Part shown: one piece after another, positions 37,601-49,600 of the stretch
Numbering within the stretch: position 1 is the first letter of the stretch
How the letters are laid out: each line of letters opens with the position of its first letter
DNA from: Gonatopus flavifemur
Lineage: Eukaryota; Arthropoda; Insecta; Hymenoptera; Dryinidae
Length of the DNA stretch: 64,000 bases
Direction of reading: 5' to 3'
Assembly (NCBI GenBank): GCA_018340375.1
Contig: JAFFJZ010000007.1
Coordinates: forward strand, 23,906,001-23,970,000
Program-made: the position numbers and the translations under genes
Notes under the pieces: generated by a model
Seen by the model: the letters and a program-made list of their open reading frames with translations, nothing else
Database searches by the model: none
What the model was told of the DNA's origin: nothing

Positions 37601-40600
37601 CACCGCTGACATTATATCTCACTATGTCATATTGACAATTATGAGCACCGTCATCAAACTGTCTGTATGGCTCAGGTCATTGAAGCGTAGGTCGTCGTGA
37701 AATGCCCTGGTTCGAATCTCGCAACCCCAAGAAATTTGTAGGACTGAGAGGGGGATGAAAAGAAAAGAAAGGAGGAAGAAGAAGAAAAAGAGGGGAGGAT
37801 TTTTTTATGCACGATTCAAGATTTTTCTAAAATATTTTTATAAATTCTTCAAGACATTTTTAAGACTTGATCGAATCCGTTTAAAACATATCTTCCGCAA
37901 GACCTTCTTGAGATATCTTAAACTTGTCGAAATCAGTCGCCTAAGACATGTTTTAGATTTCTAAAAGACATCTTCGAGACCTTTTTGCAAGACATCTTTC
38001 AAAATTGCAAAATATCTTTTAGATATCTAAAAGATGTCTTTTTGTTTGATTGGGTTGTCGTAGATATGTAGAAATTATGCGTTTAGCGGATGATAGACAG
38101 GATTGGAGGATTTCATGAAACCAGTCATAAGACTGAGTACTTCATGATGATAACGATCGGTGGAACGTTGGCATTGTCCTGTTTAAAATGCCAGACAGAA
38201 CCGGACAAAACATTGTTATCAGGCTTTGAACGGTTTCTTTCTCAGGTAATCCAAGCAAAAACTGATAAACTTTCTACCCGGTTGTGTCTGAAATGACCAA
38301 ATTGGAACATCCTCTCAAAATCTGGCAGGAGAATTTTCGTTGGGTTTTGACTGGATATCACAGTCTGTAGGTAACTTCCAAACAGAACGTCCATGAAAAC
38401 TGTTGGTAGTTTTCAACAGGATGTGCAATTTGGTGATTCCAGACAAAACTGGATAGAAATTTTGTCAATTTCTGCCTGGATTACCTTAGAAGGAAACCAT
38501 TCAAAGCCTGATTAAGATTTCCAATCCCGACCCGTTGTATGAACAATCGGATGCCATCATTTGACCAGGAAATCCTCGATTTTGTTTTTTCTTGCTGAAA
38601 AGAATGCAAAATACAATACCGATTATCCGAGTGGGAATGATTTTAAAATTTATTAGATGTACAATTTTGCTTCCGCCATGTTTTCCCAAAATTTGAGGCT
38701 TTATTCTCAAAAAGTAAAACTAGCCGTCGCTAGTCACTACTTTTTCCCATCTTTTTGGCAATTTTCGGATCCCATTTCGGAAAAACGACGCATCTTTTGA
38801 GGCGATCCACGAATCGATCCATTCTCCAACTTCTTCATCATAAGAATGAAAATGCTGATCACTCAGGCCGTGTGTCATCGATCGAAATAAAGGGTAGTCG
38901 GAAGGAGCAATGTCTGGAGAGTACGGCGGATGGGGTAAATCTTCCCATTTCATTGTTTCCAAATATGTCTTGACCAAATTTGAGACATGTGGCCGAGCAT
39001 TACACAGGTCTACAATGATTTTGGTGCCGCTAAAACTAAAGCAGATTTTGAGTATATTCGATACCCTGACTCTGGAAATATACTTATTTTTTTAATGCTA
39101 CGTGTAGTTTTCAAGAAATCGCAGGTGTAAAATAAAATGAAAATGCACGATTTTGAAACGTTTTATTCAATTATTCCACACTTTAAGAACATTTTATCAA
39201 ATTATTCTTCAAATTATCTCAAAATATGAGTCATTCTCTTCCAAATGCGATTAGGTTTGTTCAAATATCTTTTTTTTTCTCTGAGATACGACAGTTTGAA
39301 AATTGTGTTATTTCACCTATTCACTAAATCCATGAACACACAAATTTCAAATTGTCGTGTCACAGTAAAAAAAAAGATATTCGAGCAAACTCAACGGCAT
39401 TCGGAAGGGGATGGATTATATTTTGAGGTGCATCTACTAGTTTCATGAGAAAAAATTACATTCTGACGTCACGTAATCTCAAATATGTCGAAAAACGGTG
39501 TTTTTCACACTTTGACGTTAAAATATCTCAAAAACCACACGTAATAATGCAATTTTGAAGCCAGATTCGGATTCAGCGCGCCAAAATACTTCGGAAAAGT
39601 ATGATACAATTGTTGCACCAAACAAAAAGTTCAATTTTGTAGGCCTGTGTTATGATGTTGGAGGATAACTTTATCGCGTCTTTCTTGGTACTGTGGCCAT
39701 TTCTCCTTCAATGCTCTGCTCAAAAGCTTCAACTGCGTCCGATATCGATCTCCTGTAATGGTTTCACTCGATTTCAGTAGCTCATAATACACGACACCGA
39801 GCTGATCCTACCAAATGCAGATCATAACCTTGGCACCATGAATATTTGCTTCAGCCATCGCCGTGGGGACATATCCAGGCATTCCCCAAGATTTTCTGCG
39901 CTTGGGATTATCGTAGTGGACCCTTTTCTCGTCGCCGGTCACAATGCGGTGTGAAAACCCTTTCCGATTCTGTCTTTGGAGCAGCTGTTCGCAAGTAAAG
40001 AAACGTCGTTCACCACCTCTCGGCTTCAATTCGTATGGAACCCAATTCCCCTGTTTCTGAATCATTTCCATGGCTCTGAGGCGTTTCAAAATGGTTTGTT
40101 GAGTTATTCCCAACGATTCTGCCAATTCTTCTTGCGTTTGGCACGAGTCTTCATCAAGTGATGCCTCCAATCCGGAATCTTCAAAAATTTTCTCTCTTCC
40201 ACCGCCATGTTGGTCCTCGACATTAAAATCACCCTTCTTGAAACGTTGAAACCATTCACGACACGTTCTTTGACTCAAAGCAGCCTCACCGTAAGTACTT
40301 GAGAGCATTCGAAGAGCCTCAGCCGTAATTTTCTTCAAATGAAAGCAGAAAATCAGAACTTTCCGCAAATAACGAGAATTCGGCTCAAAAACTGACATCT
40401 TCGATCGAGTAAAAATTGATGATGTAATCAAAAATTCACTGATATGACGATGTTGTTATGTTGACACATTTCCAACCTTACTGTGTGATATTCATCACCT
40501 GATCTATTTCGACCGCCACCTACCGACGCAACCATGTATTGTAAACGGCGGAAGCAAAGTTGTACACCTAATATATACAATTCAACTAAATATATATACA

Positions 40601-43600
40601 GGGTGACCCAAGTCGGAAAGATTATATTTGAGGAGCGTATTCTACAGCGAAAATGCAACAACTTTTCTATTTGGCAAAATTTTTTTTGAGGCTTAGTTTT
40701 TGAGATATGAGCATTTTTAGATTTTTTTCCAAATCTAAATCACTCAAGACCACTGTATGCTGCATACTTGAGCTTGACACCATTGGCTAAGTTGGAAAAT
40801 GGCGGATCTCTGAGAAAAAAATTCAACTATCCTATCATTATTTGTTTCGGAGCTATAGCGATTTGAAATTTTGGGGCTTCTAACCAATCAGCATTCAGCA
40901 ACTTAGAATCGCTGTAGTTCCGAAACAAATAATGATAGGATAGTTGAATTTTTTTCCAGAGATCCGCCGTTTTCCAACTTAGCCAATGCTGTCAAGCTCA
41001 AGTATGCAGCATACAGTGGTCTTGAGTGATTTGGATTTGGAAAAAAATCTAAAAATGCTCATATCTCAAAAACTAAGCCTCAAAAAAAATTTTGCCAAAT
41101 AGAAAAGTTGTTGCATTTTTGCTGCAGAATACGCTCCTCAAATATAATCTATCCAACTTGGGTCACCCTGTGTATATATATATATATATATATAATTAGA
41201 TGTATAAATGATGTATAATTTGAAGAATTTCCCACTCAGGTATTCATTGAAATCTGCTTTGAAGCTACAGACATTAATTTACCTATAAATCATTCAAACA
41301 AATTCAACGCCCTTCACAGAACGAATCGCAAGGTACACTGCTCCAAAAGGTGACGCCTTTGGTCCTAATGGATGCAACGTCGAAGACTCGTCTTACGACG
41401 GACATCAGAAAGATGGGCTCATGACTGGTGGACTTGGACAACTCATAGATGGTATTTTTGGAGATGATTCGGAAACGAGAGTCTCCAGCAGCGGGTCCAA
41501 TTGGGTTGGATGGAGCGATCGCGAAATCGTGGAATTGATTTTTGAGTTCCAGGATATTCGAGAATTCAAAAACTGTACCATCCACATGGCCAATTCACCT
41601 GAACGACAAATTGAGGTTTGCAATTTTCATTAGTATTTCATTTTCTATTCATATGATCAGGGCCGCATCTGGAAATTCTCCGCCCCTAGTCCAGATATAT
41701 AGTACCGCTCTCAGATGGGGAAAATTGCCGGAATTATACATGATTTATAAATAATTGGATAGAGTTTATATATAAATTTGATATTAATATATATGAATTA
41801 TATATCGTGATCAGGGTGTCGAGCACAAGGCTTGGGTCAAATTCCCGGGTTTTCCGGGTGGAAAATTCAGAATTTCCCGGGTATTTTTTTCAAGTGTATT
41901 ACCTATGTTTTCCGGATACTTCTCATGGCTATGAAACAAGAGCCGAATGTTGTTGAAGTAACCTTGACTTTTTTTCTTAATTTAGTACAATACTTTCAAC
42001 AGCGGTCAAGAAGTATTTCTTTCATTCCAATGCATATCTTCTTGTTCTGGAATATCTTCTATCAATTCACTTAAACGGCTATTGGAACAATAAGAATATG
42101 GATAAAATATAAATCAAATTACAAAAATATTTCTTTTTCAACAGAAAATTAAAATCTCCTTTCTCCCTACCTATGGAAAATCAGGAAATTCGCACCACTT
42201 TGAGAGGCAAAGGAGAAGGATATAGCTCCTCCTTTTCCCGTCAAAATGGTACAAATTCCCTTACCTTCCATAGTTGGGGGGAAAGGAGGTTTTAAATTTT
42301 GATTCGGAATGTGTCCGAGTCCTACTCAGACAGCACATACAGTTCTTTGCTTAACTTTTATTATGAATTCAGTTATAAGTATTTTGGTACAAAGAAAAAC
42401 GCGCTTGAATAGTAACTCTGATACTTATCCTCTTGAGGGGATACTAGCATTGGTGACTCGCAACATTGATTAGAAAGAGCTGAAAGATAGCAAGAGACGC
42501 TAGTTATTCCGTATTGGCCAGTTTATTCGAAAACTATTGAATAAAATCTTCCAAACTTGCACGGAAAAAAGAAAACAGCAATGGTTACTGTGAATCACAA
42601 AAATACATTGAAACTCAAATCTATTCAATGCAGTACTGCGTTTCCCAGTCCTCATTACTGTCCAGTCAGCGTTGAGGCATTTTATTACAATACCCATCAC
42701 TGTGATCGCGCTAATCCTCATTATCAAAGCGTGTTTTCAAAGGTGATCCGGATCACCTGGATCAGCTACTTCGGAAGCCTCCAGTTTCTACTGATTCTTT
42801 GAGGCATAGAGAATCTTTAGAAACTTTGTTTGTAAAAATTTATAATATAGTACTTTTCAACAAAAACTGGCTAATACAAAATGGCTAGTGGTCTATGACT
42901 AGGGGCTGGCTTAAAGGGATACTAGTGCTATGGGACGAGCCACATTGTTTATTCCAAACTATTCGAAAATTGTCCAATAAAATTCAAATATCGCTCTGTT
43001 TGGCAATTTTATATGCTCTAAAGAATTTTTGTACAGAGCGGTATTTTGATTGTATAAAGCCATTTTTGAATAGTTTGAAATGAACGATTTGGCTAGTACC
43101 ACGGTGCTAGTATCTCCTTAAGTGTAGAAATCATTTATGAAGGAGTTATTTTTAATTACACTGTTCATTTTATCCGAAGAAAATTGGATTTTTTTTATAA
43201 GAAGTTTATAAGCAGTGTTCGATAATCAATTTTCCTCAAGATGAAAGACTTGCTGAAAGACAGAAGTCAAAAAATGTTTTTCATACATCACATCTTGTGA
43301 CGAGAGGGATCAACTGCAAGAAAAAATTATCGAATAGGATCGTTGAGGTGAATGGGATTACACAACGCCAAAAATGTTGAATGAATTTGTAACTAATTGT
43401 TCGAATGATAAAAGTGGTGAATAGTATTCATTATATCTAATGACCACATAATTAGTTATGACTTCATTTCGAATTTTTTCTGGGTGACCCTATTCAACCC
43501 AAAATGGGCCTATCCACCCCGTTTTACGATACAAGATTGTGTATTATTTTTAACAGTGTAGCTCTTCAGCTGCTTTTGTGGATGTAAAAATTGAAATTGT

Positions 43601-46600
43601 TACAATTACACGAGTTTTATTGAAATTAATTTTCTATATTCAGCATATAAACCCATACAGTACAAGAGTCCCCGCAAAAGGCTCCCGTTATGCTAATCAA
43701 TATGTATTGATTGTGAATACTTTGGGATCAATATGTGCATTCGTCGAACATGATGTTTAGAAAGAAATTATTTCACGATTTCATAAACAATTCCCGAGCA
43801 TTACACTTATTAACATGTATTCACTGTAAATCGATTAAATTAATTCCTACTAGCATAATGGAGACCGTCCAAAAGGCATCTAAGAAGTCTTTATGAATTC
43901 AAAACCTTCAATTTTGGCTGTCTAGCAAGGCAGTTTCATACAATGATAGCACCATATAGTTGTGAAAATCAACTCACGACTGAATTTGGCTTAATTATTG
44001 AACTGCCCCAAGAGAACACAAGCTAAATAAATCAATTTTAGGTTGATGTTACATAAATTTGCATTCAACGAACGTTCAATAAACCTTCAAATGTCCGTAG
44101 CTTCATTTTAAGTTGGATGAACGTTCGTTGAGCATTTTTGTCCTCTCGGGGTCTATACATATTGAAATGAACGCTTCTTAAATATTTCATAATTTAGTCT
44201 CGTCAGGTACACATGTGTACCTGATCTGGGTATCTGACGAGAAACAGGAGTGATTTCTTCTTTTCTGAACATACACAATTCGATATTTCTTTCTTAACTG
44301 AAAGGGTGGCTTTATCTCTCTTCAACATATGACTCTCAACTATCTTTCTCTGACGGCGTAAGTCTAAGGACTGCTCATTCCAGTATAGTATATGGAGTTC
44401 AATGAGCTCAATCGAACTTTATGGTTTTGACAACCATGCACTTCAATATCATAATAAAAATTCTGATTGTTGTAGTATAACACCCTTGGGTACCCAGGTT
44501 TTTGATTCCAATACCCATGTGGTACCTTGTGACAACCATTTGTCAAAATTGTGGGGAATAAAATTAACCACATCGAATATGAATCATGCATAAGGCCCTG
44601 TGAATATTACAACAACTTCGGACATAGAACTTTCAAGTACAAGTTTCAATATACTCTCCCCATGTTGAGTATAGTACTTTTATGAAATATTGTGATTTAT
44701 AAATCGTAACAGAACGTTTTCTATTGTTTTTCGATGCACCATCGAAATTTTCCCGGGTAATTTCAGAATTCCCGGATATTTCCCGGGTTTTTCAAGGGTG
44801 AAAAAAAATTCCTGGATGATTGCCGGATTTCCCGAGCCGCTCGACACCCTGATGCCACCCCTAGGCCATGACCTAGGCGCAGATGCGCTACTGCATATGA
44901 TTGACAATAAAAATATTAAGGTCACGTTTTTCCCATTGATATGAATTATTCCATCCAGTTGTAGTTGAATGTCATATTCAATATTTACTTGACGGAATCA
45001 ACATTAGGTTTGTGTTTGAGGCGGTCACATTCAATTTATCCAATTTTACTTTCCTCCCCCGTAAATCCAAATCCTAATGCAATTTCAGAAATATCAGGCA
45101 AATTATACCAGATTTGATATATGTTTTCATTTCAACTAACAAATCATACTTAATCTTTATTTTCAAGTAAGTCACATTCATTCTAACTAATTATAAATGA
45201 AGATCCGAAGACCTTCCAATTATTACTGATCAAATCGTTTACAAGTCGGAATATATCATTTATAATCACCTTCCGTTTGGCAGGATACGCAATTAGAATA
45301 TCGATATAACTACTATTATATGAAGGTATTCCCAAACCAGCTATCGACGCGAAGAGATGATTATTATTGATGTATTCATGAACTTGTAGGGTTTCCCTTT
45401 ATGCTCATGAATATATTTCTAAGAGTACAATAGCGTTACATAAGATGAGAGATTATCAAATTTCAATCATACACAGCAGATTCATCAGGAGAAACACGGG
45501 TAAGGAGAGTAACCCGGCAATAGAAATATTCAAATGCTGAACTCCACTGTGAGTTCATCCCCCCGCAAAGCGATTAATTTGATACAAATTCTGATGAGAA
45601 GTGATTTCTCAATGTATACTGAGCATTGAAAAATCGATGCACAATATTAAGTAGATAAAGGCGTTATAAGTCAGACGTTGCGTACATAAATGATCCATTT
45701 TCTCATTTGCATTGACATCATTGAAACTTGGAAAAGATCTTTTCGAAAAAAGACAATTTTCTATATTCTAAGGAAACGCTAAATACCAAATTCATTTTAC
45801 AATTTTACTGAATACAAAAAATCTCCTCTAAAGAATTTTATTGCAATTTTTTTACTGCTTTGATAAAAAAAAGTGAAGAAATGATGTGCAAATTTCGCAA
45901 TTATACGTATAAGAAAATGAGAAAAAAAATCATTATGGTTGAGAATCTTATCACTGTACGTACAAACTATTTTATTTTATTCTCGAACTTTGATATAATT
46001 CGTGTATCATGAAGAACATTCGCACGATATACACATCTCGTAAAGGAAATCACGATATATGGACTTACAAAAATCTACATACGAGCATTCCGTTACATGA
46101 TAAACTATTTTTATATAACAAACTAACGTCAGGCCCATAAAATGTTAATCGTTACAGTCCTTGGCTCGTAGAATATTCCCGTTGCGAAAAATAAACATCG
46201 TATAAAAGAGAAGAAGATAATCTCCATATTTACTCGACAGATAAAACGTAATGAATGTAGAAACAGAGCATTAGCCTTTATTGCCGTTCGTTTTAATTCA
46301 AATTAAAGCTACGGGATATACACACGCACCGGAAGAAAAAGGTAAAGAAGACAGGTGGGAGAGGGGGAAGAATAAAAACGAAGACGGAGCTTTATTTCAT
46401 AACGACTAAGAGCGCTATATAACAATAGAATGTAATTTCTTCTCCGCCAAGCGTGTGCTTATCCAATTAAAAAGATCCACTTGAGGATTTCAATTCTAAT
46501 CGACTGTACCTGCGATACTCTATAAACACAAAGCTTTCTTATCACGATTTAAATGCACTTAAATGCAATTCAAATGTATTCAAATCACCCTTCCTTGTTT

Positions 46601-49600
46601 TTGTTTTATCAAATTTTCAGGTATTTTCAAGCGTCCACGTCTGGTTCTCGTTCGACGGAAAACAGTACAAAGAGGACCCTGAAAAACTGGAAATCAACGA
46701 TCCGGTTAAAACCCATACCGTGAGTTTCTCCCTGGCGTTACAAAGCAGACTTGGAAAATTCGTCAAATTGATATTTAAATTGAAATCCAAGTGGTTTCTC
46801 ATTAGCGAGATTATTTTCGAAAGCGGTGAGTAATGTTATAATGAACTTCTGTGGTTTTGAATGTGTCAAATATATAATCGTGACTCCGAATTATTGAATC
46901 TCCACGACCGAGATTATTTTTGTTACACAAATGCGAAATGTTATCAAATTTTGAAAAAGAAGAATCATATTAAAACTTACTGTGTTTAATATCCAAAAAT
47001 ATGAAATTACGACTACATTTTAACGTAGGCAAACAACAAATTATATATAATGAATGTGAAATTTCGCTAATTTTGAATGACATCAAAACTACACTTGTTG
47101 CAAGCTATAAGAGAGAGAGAGTGAAAATTTATTCTAAAAAGAAAGTTATACCCCTTCAGTTCCAGGTAACGGGAGTCCATCGAACGACTCATCCGATCAA
47201 TTCGGTACGAGAAGTTTACAAAATGAAACTGAATCAAGAGACAATTTATCCGGTAAAACGGATACCAGCTACAACGAAACGATTTACGAGCCGAATTCGA
47301 ATTTGACACCCGACGCTTTTCCTGTGAGCAATTCACAAACGTACATCGGTCTAGTGAGCGGTGCTTTGACGGTAGTAGCGTTACTGCTGACCTGTACAAT
47401 TTTCCTGATGAAACAACGAGGGCGAAACAAAGTTGCCTTGCTGCAGAAACATACCGCTCTTCTTTGTGGATCACCTGCACCTGGTATCACAATCAATATG
47501 AAAGACATCAAACTGGCAACTCCCATTGTTGTGTCAAATGGGCTATCGCAGTCGAGATTGTCAGTGAAAAGCAAAACCCTGTCGTCGAATGATGATCAAA
47601 GTTCACGCGGTACCACCACTGCGGATCATGAGGTATTTTTTTTCTTTTTATTACATCGACATCGTTTTCCGATTCCATCGGAATTGAAAAACAATTCTGA
47701 GAACGAAAACTTTCGTGTGCTTCATGAATAATCGTTGATAATAATATGTTTTTGAACAATCAGGTAGGACATGAATACGAACATTGCAGTGCCTATGAAA
47801 GAACATACAAACTTTTTTCGGAAGAGAATCTTGCTTATGAAACCCACACGCATAAAAGCGAACACTTGTCCAGCTGCAAATCGGATTATTCAGGTAAATT
47901 GAAATCTTTTCTTAGGAGATTAAATATCTATTCTATACAAGGTGACTCGAGTTGGGTAGATTATATTTTAAAGACATATTCTGCAGCCAAAATAGAATAA
48001 TTTTCCATACGAAACAAATTTTTTTGAGGCTTTGTTCTTGAGATATGAGCATTTTTAGATTTTTTTCAAATCCAAATCGCTCAAAAGCCACACCATTCGT
48101 CGAGTCGGAGCACAGCGGATCTGTGGAAAGAAATTTCACTACCCTGTTATTTTTCGATTCGAAGTTATAGCGATTTGAAATTTGTTGGCTTTCAGCCAAT
48201 CAGAAATCAACACCTTTAAATTGTTATAGGTCCGGAACAAAGGATGACAATTCAAGGTTGAAAGGTTTAATTTTTTTTCAGAGATTCGCCGTGTTCCAAC
48301 TCAGCGAATGGTGTCAAATTCAAGTATGTAGCATACAACGCTTTTGAGCGAGTTGGATTCGGAAAAAAGTCTGAAAACGCTGATAGTTCAAGAAAAAAGC
48401 CCCAAAAAAAATTTGTTTCATACGAGAAATGATTGCATCTTCATAAAATCATAAATATCGTGGAAGTATATATTTCCTATGATATATACATTCATAAATG
48501 ATCAGACTACATCTTTGATTTTTCACCACCAATTTTCCTCGCTCTCGTAAAACTTGTTCCCCTTTAAATCGTCTGTCAATGTCAACATTTATTCAATTTG
48601 GTATTCCACTACGTTTTCAGGTGTTACGGATTTCACAAGCGAACGAAGCTTCAAAGATGAAAAACTGACAGATCGTATAGTACCTACTCCATTCCCAGTG
48701 AAAAGGATGAGTCATTCTCAATCTGGAAAAGTCAATCAAAAAGTATATGAAAGCTATTACGCGGCAACAGATATTTTAACGGTAAGTACACAACAAATCC
48801 GTCGAATAAAATTTCTTGGTTTCAAGCGAACTTCCAGGAAATTCAAGTTGAATTCGAATAACGAGAATTTGTGTATACGTAAGATGATTACTATAAGGTT
48901 GGAGGAGTATCTTTTATTTTCCACGAAACTATTAAAACTTTGTAATTAACGTCTATAATTGCTTTCGGAGTTTTCTTTTTTTTTCTTTATTCGTTTTGCA
49001 ACGGGTGATTCGTAAGTTTCAGTCGAACATCTTACAGTTTTGAATATTGAATTTAAAATGGAATGATGAATATTGTTATAGAAAATTTCAACCCTCCTTT
49101 TTTGCCTTTGTTTCTGACAACGTTGGGTGGTAGTAAATAATCGCGATGATGCCACACGTTGAACAGAATCTCATTTTCTCGACAGATGAAAAAACCCCAA
49201 AATGATTACCTTCTGCATTAACATAATTCATCTGGAGAATCGGTATAGTAATCTCCGTGTTTTGAATTATTTATAGATAAAAAGGAGAGAGCAACCACCC
49301 ACGTCCAGTCTCTTCACGTCCCTACATATCCGAGATCACATGCATTTGGCAAATAACTTGAATTCGTACAACATTCAACACATTTCCAGACACAGACTCA
49401 GAATTATGGATAAACTTGGGGAAGGCAGTTTTGGTTTGGTAATTAATATTTATTTCTTTTTCATTTCCCTGGTTGAAAAAACTATTGGTTCTCCCTAAAT
49501 CTAATTAAATCTTGTACAATGTTCTGGCCAAATCCTATTCAAGCATTCGTCGATGAGATTCAATCAGATCAATGTATTTTTTCAATGTGATTCTGATTGA

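Larger units (their letters stand above)
38653..40571 (-). mobile_element. Mauritiana-like mariner split by a 647-bp element
   Basis: Ends TTAGATGTACAATTTTGC and, on the other strand, TTAGGTGTACAACTTTGC, both running into TTCCGCC. TA lies on each side (38651-38652, 40572-40573). Removing the insert leaves about 1.27 kb. Confidence 0.93.
33787..41319 (+). other. DDR intron 4
   Basis: 7.5 kb, largely filled by fold-back elements and a split mariner. A stretch at 35620-36390 shows nothing I can name. Confidence 0.7.
41812..44851. mobile_element. Inner element with ends CAGGGTGTCGAGC
   Basis: 3040 bp. Ends CAGGGTGTCGAGC and GCTCGACACCCTG with CCCGGG-rich subterminal blocks (AATTCCCGGGTTTTCCGGG). 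No clear 8-bp duplication. No transposase can be read. It contains the MITE copy 42559-42740, a TACACTGTT-ended region (43157-43562) and the fold-back 44006-44151. Confidence 0.7.
41658..44893. mobile_element. hAT-type MITE with 8-bp duplication, split by a 3-kb element
   Basis: Ends CAGGGCCGCATCTG and, on the other strand, CAGTAGCGCATCTG, flanked by CATATGAT at 41650-41657 and 44894-44901. Without the inner element it is about 0.2 kb. Confidence 0.85.
41616..46620 (+). other. DDR intron 5
   Basis: 5 kb; most is the nested hAT-type complex 41658-44893. From 44902 to 46620 no feature was recognised. Confidence 0.7.

Noticed and set aside
37666..37735. Functional tRNA gene
   Set aside because: The A and B boxes look plausible, but the acceptor and T stems do not pair, so I list it only as tRNA-like.
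41173..41193. TA run as a regulatory TATA element
   Set aside because: Simple dinucleotide microsatellite next to a palindromic element inside an intron.
47633..47731. Extension of DDR exon 7 beyond its donor
   Set aside because: The frame stays open to 47731, but the next exon joins in phase at 47632|47764 and continues the receptor.
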